From an uncultured Fastidiosipila sp. (GTDB lineage: Bacteria; Bacillota; Clostridia; Saccharofermentanales; Fastidiosipilaceae), in NCBI GenBank assembly GCA_947253875.1, contig CAMYAM010000002.1, forward strand, positions 1 to 64,000: 64,000 nucleotides of DNA, in the 5' to 3' direction. Of the stretch, positions 26,954 through 35,624 are shown piece by piece. Within the stretch, counting starts at the first letter, position 1. Each line of letters begins with the position of its first letter. Both the position numbers and the translations under genes were made by a program. The notes beneath the pieces are model-generated. The model had not been told where the DNA came from. It did no database searches and saw only the letters and a program-made list of their open reading frames with translations.

Positions 26954-29554
26954 CTATTTAAGCTTAGCTTCATTATTATTAATTTTACCTTGTCCTGGTG
27001 GAAGAATACGTTTAAAGATGTAATTGAAGTTACCTAATTCTTCTTGGACAAAAGCTTCTAACACATCAAATTCATGTGCCAACACTTGCAGCTTATCATC
27101 AGAAATACCGTTTCTGCTATATTTATTTTCTACTATAATTTTTGCAAGTACTTGCCAATTTATTCTAGATTTTAACTTATTATCAACAGAATTATCTTGC
27201 TTACTGTTTAAATACTCAATTTCAGTATTTTCTAATAACTGTGCCAGGTCTAATTCAGTCATACTCGTATCTATACTAAATTTATTTAAAATTCCATGTA
27301 AATTCAATAATTCATTCCAATAGTAATTAGCATGGGTTTTCCTATCATTGAACTTAGTTTTCATAAAATCTAAATTATGAATATTGTTTATAAATTTTAT
27401 TCTGTATCGGTAATATAGATAGGCAAGAAGCAATAACAGAGCTATACCTAAAATAATTAGCAGAGTAGACCAAAGTGCTTTAAGATCAATTTGTGACCTT
27501 TTTTGATCTTGCTCGGCTAAAGTTGTTGTACTTGTAGTATTAGAACTACTTGAACTTGGAGTAGTTGTATTTTCATTATTGTTTTCAGTTGTAGGCTCAG
27601 TACTTGGAGTCGTAGTAGGCTCTGGTGTTGGGCTCGGAGTAGGTGTAGGCTCAACATTATCTTTGTTAGAGTTATCACCATATCCAGGCGTAGGGTCTAG
27701 CGCAACCCATCCAAGACCATTCAAATAAACTTCAGTCCAGGCATGTGCATATTTTGAGTTTAAGAAAGAACTACTTCCACCATTTGTTTTACTCAAATCT
27801 CTCAGAGTATAACCTTCGACATATCTAGCAGGAATACCATTTAATCTTGCCAGTATAGTCATAGCAGTAGCGTAATAAGTACAATAACCAACTTTAGTAC
27901 TCAGGAAATGATCTAAAAAGTCAACATTATCTGACGGAGTTTCAACATTCAGACTGTAAGAAAAATCAGGGTTATTTACTAAGTAACTTAATAAAGCTTG
28001 GGACATTGTATATGGTCCAGTGCTTTCGGCAGTTATGCTTTTTGCTAATTCATAAATAGATCCGCCTGCTTTGTAAAGAGGAGAATCTGGGACTTGTAGA
28101 TAATTTTTATATGCATTTTTTTGATTGCTTAAAGTTTTATTTTCAGAAGCAAATTGCTTAGCGGCAGTGTCTAGTTCGGATAAATTACTTATATTAGGTT
28201 TATAATCATTAAAACCAAGACTATTCGCATCAATATCGTAAGTAGAGACACCATAAAAATGCTTATTATTAAATGATTCTTTCGCATAGACCATTGCGGC
28301 TTGATTGAAGTAGAAGAGTAAAGCTTCATCTCTGCTAGATTTCAGCTGAGTAGGAGTACCACTTAAGAACAAAATTTGAGTACCTTGACGTAGGGGCTTC
28401 AATTCATAAGAATAATTTTTAAAAACTTCACTTTCGCCAATATTATGTAAATGTTTAAAAAAATCTTTATTGGCAGGTTCATTAAATACTTCAATTTCAG
28501 ATCCACTATTAAAGGGTGAATTATATCTATAATTTGGATTATTAACAGTTCTGAACCATGACAATCCATTATAAAAGTCAGAACTTTGAATTTTTAGAAG
28601 TTGTGGGGCTGTTCCAGTAAGTTCAGCAATCTTCTGATCTCTCAGCTCAATTGATCCACCTAATCTATTAGTTAAAGGATAGAAACCATCTTGGCCAATT
28701 GAATAGGAGTTTACACTGAGCTCATTTTGGAAAGAACTTGGGAATATCGTCATAACATCGTCAACAATGCCTTGCCAGAACGGTGAGTAGATCCTATTAT
28801 AATTTGCATTTTTTCCAAAGATTGCAGCTAAGGTAATTGAAATTATTACAATAAAAATCAAATGAATTCCAACTTTTCCTAAATGCTTATTAGTAGACTT
28901 AGGAGAAGCTGTTTGGAACAAATTATGTAAATAGGAAGAACTCATTAAAGTCATAATAACTGAGACGACCAGTAGTGGAATTATATAAATAAATAGTCCT
29001 GATATATTCAAATAGATTCCAAGGGTTAAAGTTAAGACTGTATAAATCCAAGGATACCAATGTGTGGATATTTTCTGAATAAGTAGGGTAGAGAGTAATG
29101 TATTTATAAACAGAGTAGAGAATCCTATGAATGAATATGCCTTAGCATCAGCACCTGTGAAATTGTTTTTGAAGAAACTAAAGCCTTCAGTAGAAAATTT
29201 CCCTAATAAACTAATAGAGTCGTTGAAAATACCTTCAAATGGACGCAAACTGTTACCAACAAAACCTCTAAAGCTAGGAACTAAAAGAGCAAGGGAAAAT
29301 ATTACCAACACACTCAATACTCCGGAACTAATTTTCCAGTTATAGAACATTAAGGTGAATATTAAACTTAATACCAAAGTGAAAATTAAACCACCAATAA
29401 ACGAAATAGGAAAGTTGGTAATCTTCACGAGCAGAATATTGGAGAATAGAGCAAAAATAAAGGTCAATGAAGCCAGAATAAATTCTTTTTTGAATTTATT
29501 TCCAGTAAATTTATTTTCTACAGTAGAAATAGTATTTTTAGTAGAATTACTCAT
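26954..29554 (-). CDS. Transglutaminase-like membrane protein
   Basis: An 866-residue polytopic protein. About six transmembrane helices lie in residues 25-250, followed by a large extracytoplasmic region. The transglutaminase-like core has triad Cys558 (VGYCTYYATAM), His604 (AHAWTEV) and Asp620 (ALDPTPG). A Pro/Thr/Ser-rich linker (PTPSPTPEP) spans about 635-690, then one more TM near 700 and a C-terminal cytoplasmic domain. Such TgpA-like proteins occur with MoxR and DUF58 partners, exactly as here. Its ATG directly follows the DUF58 stop, and AAAGGAGAAAAAGTAA lies within that gene. The substrate is unknown; peptide cleavage or crosslinking at the surface are both possible. Confidence 0.88.
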   Translation of the reverse strand: MSNSTKNTISTVENKFTGNKFKKEFILASLTFIFALFSNILLVKITNFPISFIGGLIFTLVLSLIFTLMFYNWKISSGVLSVLVIFSLALLVPSFRGFVGNSLRPFEGIFNDSISLLGKFSTEGFSFFKNNFTGADAKAYSFIGFSTLFINTLLSTLLIQKISTHWYPWIYTVLTLTLGIYLNISGLFIYIIPLLVVSVIMTLMSSSYLHNLFQTASPKSTNKHLGKVGIHLIFIVIISITLAAIFGKNANYNRIYSPFWQGIVDDVMTIFPSSFQNELSVNSYSIGQDGFYPLTNRLGGSIELRDQKIAELTGTAPQLLKIQSSDFYNGLSWFRTVNNPNYRYNSPFNSGSEIEVFNEPANKDFFKHLHNIGESEVFKNYSYELKPLRQGTQILFLSGTPTQLKSSRDEALLFYFNQAAMVYAKESFNNKHFYGVSTYDIDANSLGFNDYKPNISNLSELDTAAKQFASENKTLSNQKNAYKNYLQVPDSPLYKAGGSIYELAKSITAESTGPYTMSQALLSYLVNNPDFSYSLNVETPSDNVDFLDHFLSTKVGYCTYYATAMTILARLNGIPARYVEGYTLRDLSKTNGGSSSFLNSKYAHAWTEVYLNGLGWVALDPTPGYGDNSNKDNVEPTPTPSPTPEPTTTPSTEPTTENNNENTTTPSSSSSNTTSTTTLAEQDQKRSQIDLKALWSTLLIILGIALLLLLAYLYYRYRIKFINNIHNLDFMKTKFNDRKTHANYYWNELLNLHGILNKFSIDTSMTELDLAQLLENTEIEYLNSKQDNSVDNKLKSRINWQVLAKIIVENKYSRNGISDDKLQVLAHEFDVLEAFVQEELGNFNYIFKRILPPGQGKINNNEAKLK

Positions 29555-30925
29555 TTACTTTTTCTCCTTTGTTCCAAATTCCTTATAGGGTTCGAGTGAA
29601 GAAACCTTGTTGGTAATAATTTTTACTTTGGATCTGACTAGTTTCTTAATCGTATTATCCAAGTCTTTTGGATTTTCATTATGCATAAATAGCAAAATTA
29701 CTTGAGATCCAGATTCTTGTATACGTAATAACTCATTAATTAATTTATCATAGAGACGCGCAGTACATACAACGACAGCACGATAAACCTTGTTTTGCAG
29801 ACCTTTGCTCATCATTTCATTTAAGCTAGAACGGTTTTCTAGAACATTACAAGCTAATTGGAAATCATTATTTTTTAGTCTGAGATCACCTTTTTTGATC
29901 TGACCTTTCCAATACATTAATTCTTCGTAAAATTTAATTGGTTCTAGACCTTCTCCTAAAGCAGAATAAGCAGTTTCATCGAGTAGGAGATTAAGTGGAC
30001 CTTCAGTTCTAGAGAAGTGGCGCATACTAGCAGCAATTATCTCAGTTGCATTGTTAGAGTAGTTATATGGGTCAACACATGAATCTGGGATTTTTGGATC
30101 TAAGATGAAGAGGATACCACCTTGACGAGGATCTTCGAACTCTCTGGTTAACCACTCATTAGTTCGAGCACTTAATTTCCAGTGAATTTGTTTCATCCTA
30201 TCACCTTGTTGATATGTTCTAACTTTAGCTATAGTGTCAACTTCATTACTAACTTTCTTATTGTTATTGCTAATTAAAACTTGCTCAGGATCCATCAGTG
30301 CACCAAATTCGCTTAACTTCCAGATTTTTGGATTTGGTAACACTTCTAAATTTATAACGGATGTATATTTATGTGTTTTTCTATCGTAAATGCTCCTTTT
30401 TGGTAATGGCAAGTAGAAAAAACCAAACAAATCCTGTAAAACTATTGAGTCAGTTCCAACTCTATAGTTACCTTTATGTTTAGCTTTTAGAGAAATATTA
30501 TGTGTTATTAATGCATTTTGTGGTAAGGCTAAAGAAATTAGCTTATTAGAACTTACAAAATGAGGTTTTCTGTATAGTCTGAAATTATATAAATTAGAAA
30601 TCTTCTTAGAAGAGTTTTTCTCCAGTTTCAGAACTCTATCATTACGAGGTAAGTTAAACTCTAATTTCATGAGAGGAAAGTAGAAAGGACTTTTGTTTTC
30701 AACTTCTAGAGTAATATCAAAGCTCTCGGTACGATAAACACGTGTCTTATCGCTAATAAGATTTATTTTGACAAAGTAACGTCCAATTAGCAGTAATATA
30801 AAAGATGATAGCGGCAAAGCAATCAGTAAAATGAGCAGGTATAACAGAGCCTGATAGGAGTTATAGCTATACAAGGCATAAGTTAGAAGTATTAATAATA
30901 AATATGAAAAAAATCTGTTACTCAT
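29555..30925 (-). CDS. DUF58 protein (MoxR-associated, VWA-like)
   Basis: 456 residues. Two hydrophobic N-terminal helices (about 5-50) precede an Ig-like stretch. The DUF58 signature is RTYQQGDRMKQIHWKLSAR followed by the WLTREFEDP block. A VWA-like C-terminal fold follows (GGILFILDPKIPDS). DUF58 proteins act with MoxR ATPases as chaperone or assembly modules. It ends exactly where the transglutaminase gene begins, which implies translational coupling. Function in this organism is inferred from cluster type only. Confidence 0.88.
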   Translation of the reverse strand: MSNRFFSYLLLILLTYALYSYNSYQALLYLLILLIALPLSSFILLLIGRYFVKINLISDKTRVYRTESFDITLEVENKSPFYFPLMKLEFNLPRNDRVLKLEKNSSKKISNLYNFRLYRKPHFVSSNKLISLALPQNALITHNISLKAKHKGNYRVGTDSIVLQDLFGFFYLPLPKRSIYDRKTHKYTSVINLEVLPNPKIWKLSEFGALMDPEQVLISNNNKKVSNEVDTIAKVRTYQQGDRMKQIHWKLSARTNEWLTREFEDPRQGGILFILDPKIPDSCVDPYNYSNNATEIIAASMRHFSRTEGPLNLLLDETAYSALGEGLEPIKFYEELMYWKGQIKKGDLRLKNNDFQLACNVLENRSSLNEMMSKGLQNKVYRAVVVCTARLYDKLINELLRIQESGSQVILLFMHNENPKDLDNTIKKLVRSKVKIITNKVSSLEPYKEFGTKEKK

Positions 30926-30994
30926 AATAATGATTAAATTTTAATTATAATCCTTAATATATTCATGTCTTAAATTTGTAGTTAAGTATTTTAC

Positions 30995-31939
30995 TTAAGC
31001 TTTTGGTATAGGAGTAGATTTAAGAATATCTCTGATAACTTGTTCTTCGCTGATATCACTTAACTCAGCATCTTGATGCAAGATTAATCTGTGAGCTAGG
31101 CAATATGGTGCCAAGAATTGAATGTCATCAGGAATAACGTAATCTCTACCTTGTAGGAGTGCACGACCTTTAGCAGCTTGAACTAACATTAGCGCACCAC
31201 GAGGAGAAATCCCTAACTTCACTTGAGGGTGCTGCCTACTAGCGTTAGATAATTGAGCTACATACTCGTATAAAGCAGGAGCTACATAAACATCTATCGC
31301 TGCTTTTTGTATTTCCATTAGATCTTCAATTGACAAAACTTCCTGCAAATTATCAAGAGGTGAAACACCTGAGTGAGTATCATAGATACGCATTTCCTCT
31401 TGAATATTAGGGTAACGGAGGTTAGTTTTTATCATGAAGCGGTCAAGCTGAGCTTCTGGTAATGGATATGTACCAATTTGGTCAACAGCATTCTGGGTAG
31501 ACACAACCATGAATGGATCAGGTAGTTTGTAAGTAACACCATCAACCGTAACTTGTCTATCTTGCATTGCTTCAAGTAAAGATGATTGGGTCTTTGGTGA
31601 AGAACGGTTAATCTCATCAGCCAGGACAAGGTTAGTCATAATTGCACCGGGATGGAATTGGAATTCTCCAACTTTAGGATTATACATATTAAAGCCAGTA
31701 ATATCGGAAGGCATTACGTCAGGTGTGAATTGAATACGCTTGAAATCAAGTCCTAGAGATTTAGCCAATGCTGATGCAAGAGTAGTCTTACCAATTCCAG
31801 GAACGTCTTCTAACAAAACGTGCCCACGACTTATAAGCCCAACCAACAGAAGTTCAAGAGCCTCACTTTGTCCGATAACTATTTGATTAACATTATTTTT
31901 AACCTTATTAATTAAATTTGCAGTTTCTTTAATGTCCAT
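30995..31939 (-). CDS. MoxR-family AAA+ ATPase
   Basis: 314 residues, the usual MoxR length. Walker A is LLEDVPGIGKTTLASALA and Walker B is NLVLADEINRSSPKTQSSLL. The sensor and lid region has SPRGALMLVQAAKGRALL. The ATG follows GAAAGGAAAATT. It heads a moxR-DUF58-transglutaminase unit (gap 69 bp, then 0 bp). Family role: AAA+ chaperone that activates or assembles partner VWA and membrane proteins. The 166-bp gap upstream, after the B12 operon, shows no clear terminator. Confidence 0.94.
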   Translation of the reverse strand: MDIKETANLINKVKNNVNQIVIGQSEALELLLVGLISRGHVLLEDVPGIGKTTLASALAKSLGLDFKRIQFTPDVMPSDITGFNMYNPKVGEFQFHPGAIMTNLVLADEINRSSPKTQSSLLEAMQDRQVTVDGVTYKLPDPFMVVSTQNAVDQIGTYPLPEAQLDRFMIKTNLRYPNIQEEMRIYDTHSGVSPLDNLQEVLSIEDLMEIQKAAIDVYVAPALYEYVAQLSNASRQHPQVKLGISPRGALMLVQAAKGRALLQGRDYVIPDDIQFLAPYCLAHRLILHQDAELSDISEEQVIRDILKSTPIPKA

Positions 31940-32105
31940 AATTTTCCTTTCGAATCTCGTTTTAGACTAAGCTAAGACAGTAAATTTTTAAGAGATAGTC
32001 TTAACAAAATCTATTAAAATCTATTAATTTATCTTTCAAAATAAAGTAAAAATCATTATAAAGTACATCAATTTTATCACTTTAAGCCCAATGACTCTAT
32101 TAATA

Positions 32106-32855
32106 TCATTTTAACAAATCTTTACTAGCATAATCTTTAAACATAAATAAGCCGTACTTCCTACAAACCCTAGTCAGCTGACGTGAGAGTAAAGGTGAGA
32201 GGAAGGACAGGAATATCGCTGTAGATATACCATGTGCTAGGTTAAAAGGTACGCCTTGTGCAAGTGTAGTGTAAATAGCTAACTCTCCTTGATAAGTGTA
32301 GAGGAATAAAATTGAGCTAGCGTCAACAATTAGTCCGTAAATGAGAAAAGTAAACACAAAAGATAGGCTAACTTCTTGCCATAGTTTTAACTTATGTTTG
32401 AGATTTACAATTGAGAAAAATCCAGCAAAAAAACCAACCAAGGCCATCCCTAACATTTGGAAAGGTGTGTGGAAACTATGTCCAAAGAAAAAGTTGGATA
32501 AAAACATAGATAAGAGACCAATCAAGAAACCAGGTCCTTTACCGAGGCAAAGTCCAGATATGAATACAACTGCTGCAGTTGGTTTAATTTGTGGTAAGGC
32601 AAAGAAAGCAACTCTTCCGACGACAGAAAGAGTAGCGAGTGATGCCATGAGAGCAATTTCCTTGGATGATATGTTTTTCTTTTCTATATAGAACATGCTG
32701 TATATCAAGGTTTCTACAATTAGAATAACTGCGAAGATAAAGAATTTATCAATGAAAAATTGCAACCAAATAAACAATGTAATTATTATGGTGACGAAAA
32801 ATATAATGTTTGAAATTAGGGTGTGATTTAACAAAAATTTCTTTACTTTATTCAT
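32106..32855 (-). CDS. ECF transporter S component, predicted cobalamin-specific
   Basis: This is the substrate-binding membrane subunit of an energy-coupling-factor transporter. It has 249 residues with seven or eight hydrophobic segments. The family-like core is ALMASLATLSVVGRVAFFALP followed by GLCLGKGPGFLIGLLS. The extra N-terminal pair of helices is longer than in small S components. A longer reading frame starts at 32882. The ATG at 32855 has AGGAATACGTA before it and is preferred. It is the last gene of the riboswitch-led operon, directly after ecfA and ecfT. Cobalamin specificity rests on the B12 riboswitch and DUF4430 neighbours, not on residues I can read. Confidence 0.8.
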   Translation of the reverse strand: MNKVKKFLLNHTLISNIIFFVTIIITLFIWLQFFIDKFFIFAVILIVETLIYSMFYIEKKNISSKEIALMASLATLSVVGRVAFFALPQIKPTAAVVFISGLCLGKGPGFLIGLLSMFLSNFFFGHSFHTPFQMLGMALVGFFAGFFSIVNLKHKLKLWQEVSLSFVFTFLIYGLIVDASSILFLYTYQGELAIYTTLAQGVPFNLAHGISTAIFLSFLSPLLSRQLTRVCRKYGLFMFKDYASKDLLK

Positions 32856-32917
32856 TACGTATTCCTTTTTTGTAGTCCTCATTATTGTTCTTTTCTAGTG
32901 GAGAGTCCATATTGACC

Positions 32918-34639
32918 CTAAGGATTCAGAGTTTTAATCTGCTCTAGCAATTCTGAGGTTGTGATTGCGATTGAATCAGCTTCTTGGAAGTCTTGGGCAA
33001 TTTTACAGCTGTCTGTAGTATAGAAGAAGTTGTCAGCGAAAAATCTGTGTGGTTCAGCATGACTAACGATGTCACCTTGGAAAATCAAAGCACATGAATC
33101 AGCTATTTTGCTAGCAAATTCTAAGTCGTGTGACACTGCTAAAATAGTTAGTCCTTTACTTTTTAAACGTTCCAAAATCTTACTCAAATGTTCAATATCA
33201 TTATACGCTAAGTTATTGCTGGGCTCATCAAGCAGCAACAATTGTGGTTTGTTCAGGAGAATCAAGGCAAGAGCTGCACGTCGCAACTCACCACCACTTA
33301 AATCTCCTGGGTTGAAATTTATTCTTTCGCCCAGACCAAAGCTGATTAACAAAGTTTCTGGACTGAATTTGTCTAATTCTATGGCAAATATATCTGCTAA
33401 ATATGGCATATCCTCTTTAGGAATACTTGCAAAAGCCAATTTAATCTCATCAAGTACAGTATCCGCACTAAAAAGCAAACGAGTATTTTGTGGTAAGTAG
33501 GCTATGCGAGGTCGTTTAGAATTTTTCTTTGCTAATGAAAAATTTTCTCCAGTATTAATTTTAATACTGCCTGAGTATTTTAGTTGGTCAACTATACATT
33601 TAAGCAAGGTACTTTTACCACTGCCGTTACCACCTAGGATGAAACAAATTGACTCCGTTGGTACATCTAAATTTAGATGATCGAGAATGTTTTCGCCCAC
33701 TTTTTTATATTTAAATTGCAAGTCTTTGATTTCTAATAAGTTTTCCCTACCGTCATTAAGATTGTCAATATTTTTAGCATTAAAGTTAGTAGATAAATTC
33801 TGCAAAGATGGAAGTTTATTACCAACAAGAGCTTTGCTTAAATCATTGCGGCTTTTGACATTATTAGTCGAGACTTCAGCCAGTTGGTAACTTACTTGAG
33901 ATGCAGTTGGCAACGCTGATATTTCTTCTGGAAATTCAGAATAAATGAAGTTAATAAAAGCTTTGCTATTATCGAAGTTCCTGAGAACTTGATTGTTTAA
34001 ATAATAAACTTTATCAGCTAAATCTAGCGTGTTTTCCCAATTATGTGAGGAAAGCAAAATTGTAGTACCCATTTCTATATTTATTCTTTGCAAGATATTT
34101 AAGAAACTCACTCTAGTTACTGGATCCAAGCTAGAATCTGCTTCGTCAAGTACCAATATTTCTGGTTTAAGAACCATTGCGGAAGCTAAATTGAGGATTT
34201 GCTTTTGCCCTCCAGATAGTTCATTGGTTTTTTGCCAAAACCATTCTTGTATACCAAAGAAGTTTGCAACCTCTGCAATACGTAAGCGCATCTTATCAGC
34301 AGGCATACCGAGTTGCTCTAGTGAAAAAGCCAATTCTTGCCAGACAGATTCACTGACAATTTGTTCATCTGGATTTTGTGAAACATAGGCTATGTTTTTT
34401 ACATGAGCATAAGGTGAGAGGTTGTCCAAATTTTTACCTTTGTATAAAATTTCTCCGCTAGCATTACCATAAGGAGCTAGTTTATAAATTAAATGTTTCA
34501 TTAGACAACTTTTGCCTGATCCACTAGGACCCAATAGCAAGGCAAAGTCTCCAGCCTGTAGTTGCATATTAACGTTTTCCCAGAGAGGTGGAAAATCTAC
34601 ATAATTAAAATTTAAATTCTTTATCTCTAAAATATTCAT
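32918..34639 (-). CDS. ECF transporter ATPase, fused EcfA-EcfA' double ABC protein
   Basis: Two ABC ATPase halves lie in one 573-residue chain. Half 1 has Walker A LLGPSGSGKSCLMKHL, signature LSGGQKQIL and Walker B ILVLDEADSSLDP. Half 2 has FILGGNGSGKSTLLKCI, LSGGELRRAAL and LLLLDEPSNNLA. This is the EcfA1/EcfA2 pair fused, as in YkoD-type proteins. A TTG-initiated extension reaches 34687 but lacks a ribosome binding site. The ATG at 34639 has AGGAAA eight bases upstream and is chosen. It lies 61 bp from the ecfT stop and 62 bp before the S component ATG at 32855. It powers uptake of the operon's substrate. Confidence 0.93.
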   Translation of the reverse strand: MNILEIKNLNFNYVDFPPLWENVNMQLQAGDFALLLGPSGSGKSCLMKHLIYKLAPYGNASGEILYKGKNLDNLSPYAHVKNIAYVSQNPDEQIVSESVWQELAFSLEQLGMPADKMRLRIAEVANFFGIQEWFWQKTNELSGGQKQILNLASAMVLKPEILVLDEADSSLDPVTRVSFLNILQRINIEMGTTILLSSHNWENTLDLADKVYYLNNQVLRNFDNSKAFINFIYSEFPEEISALPTASQVSYQLAEVSTNNVKSRNDLSKALVGNKLPSLQNLSTNFNAKNIDNLNDGRENLLEIKDLQFKYKKVGENILDHLNLDVPTESICFILGGNGSGKSTLLKCIVDQLKYSGSIKINTGENFSLAKKNSKRPRIAYLPQNTRLLFSADTVLDEIKLAFASIPKEDMPYLADIFAIELDKFSPETLLISFGLGERINFNPGDLSGGELRRAALALILLNKPQLLLLDEPSNNLAYNDIEHLSKILERLKSKGLTILAVSHDLEFASKIADSCALIFQGDIVSHAEPHRFFADNFFYTTDSCKIAQDFQEADSIAITTSELLEQIKTLNP

Positions 34640-34700
34640 CTTGCTTATTTCCTGTTTTTTATTATTTATCTTTTGCGTAGTTTTCAAATTCGGTTAAATT

Positions 34701-35582
34701 TTAATAATCTTTCATATCTACAATTAGTGGTAAAAAAGCGATTATTACCAGCAATATTAACATGATGAAATTAAAATTTTGCCATTCAGGTACATAAGTA
34801 AAAGGATAGTAAATAAAATCCAAATAGCCAATTTTTCGCATAACTAAATATGCAGTCACTGCCATTGAGAGGGCCCCTGTAAGGATTGAATCGCTTTTAC
34901 GCCATTTATATAGCTTATATGATGTCTTATTGTCAGAAATACCTAAACCCCTAGCCTGCATGTATTGAGCTGTATTAATGCTACTTTCTAGCGCCCATGA
35001 ACTTAATTTAGCTAATACATTAGCCGTGTTAGAGAATTTGGCTTTTATACCTAACTTTTTGTCTTCATTACTTAATTTATTTACTATTATTAACTCTCTT
35101 GCTTGATTTAAATAGTGAGGAAAAAATCTGAATACCAACGTGAGTAAGAGAGCAAAGCCTGGAAACAGTCCCTTGAATAAAAACAAAAGATTGTTTGTAC
35201 TAATGTGTTCGTTTAAATGTTTAATCCAAAGTACGCATAAACCAAGCCTAAAACCACCCTGAGCTCCATCAATTACAGAGTCGAGTGTGAAAAAATTTCC
35301 GTTAGATAATTTAAATAAGTTGATAAATCCATAATGCCTAAACATTGAATTTATAGTCGCTGTAAATAGCATAAAGATAAAAGGTAGGAGATAGGTGAGG
35401 ATTTTTTTGTGAAATAAATATTCTCCCATAAGATAGTCTCGATAAATTAAAGATGCGGTCACAGCGATATAAAGTATAAGCAACTCTAGTGGATGCTTTA
35501 CTAAAATAATAAGGCTTAGAACTAGCACGTAATATGCTAGTCCTAAACCTGGATAAAGTTTTTCGAAATTTGTTTGTTTCAA
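34701..35582 (-). CDS. ECF transporter T component (EcfT/CbiQ-like)
   Basis: This is the membrane coupling subunit linking the S component to the ATPases. It has 293 residues with about six hydrophobic helices. The coupling motif resembling Ala-Arg-Gly is present as YMQARGLG near residue 210, following ALESSINTA. The start is TTG; no ATG fits the conserved N-terminal helices and the Shine-Dalgarno is weak (AAAGTAAG). It lies 42 bp downstream of the large DUF4430-propeller gene and upstream of the ATPase gene. Confidence 0.88.
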   Translation of the reverse strand: MKQTNFEKLYPGLGLAYYVLVLSLIILVKHPLELLILYIAVTASLIYRDYLMGEYLFHKKILTYLLPFIFMLFTATINSMFRHYGFINLFKLSNGNFFTLDSVIDGAQGGFRLGLCVLWIKHLNEHISTNNLLFLFKGLFPGFALLLTLVFRFFPHYLNQARELIIVNKLSNEDKKLGIKAKFSNTANVLAKLSSWALESSINTAQYMQARGLGISDNKTSYKLYKWRKSDSILTGALSMAVTAYLVMRKIGYLDFIYYPFTYVPEWQNFNFIMLILLVIIAFLPLIVDMKDY

Positions 35583-35624
35583 AATATCTTACTTTCTAGA
35601 ATTTTAATTTTTACACTAAAATTC

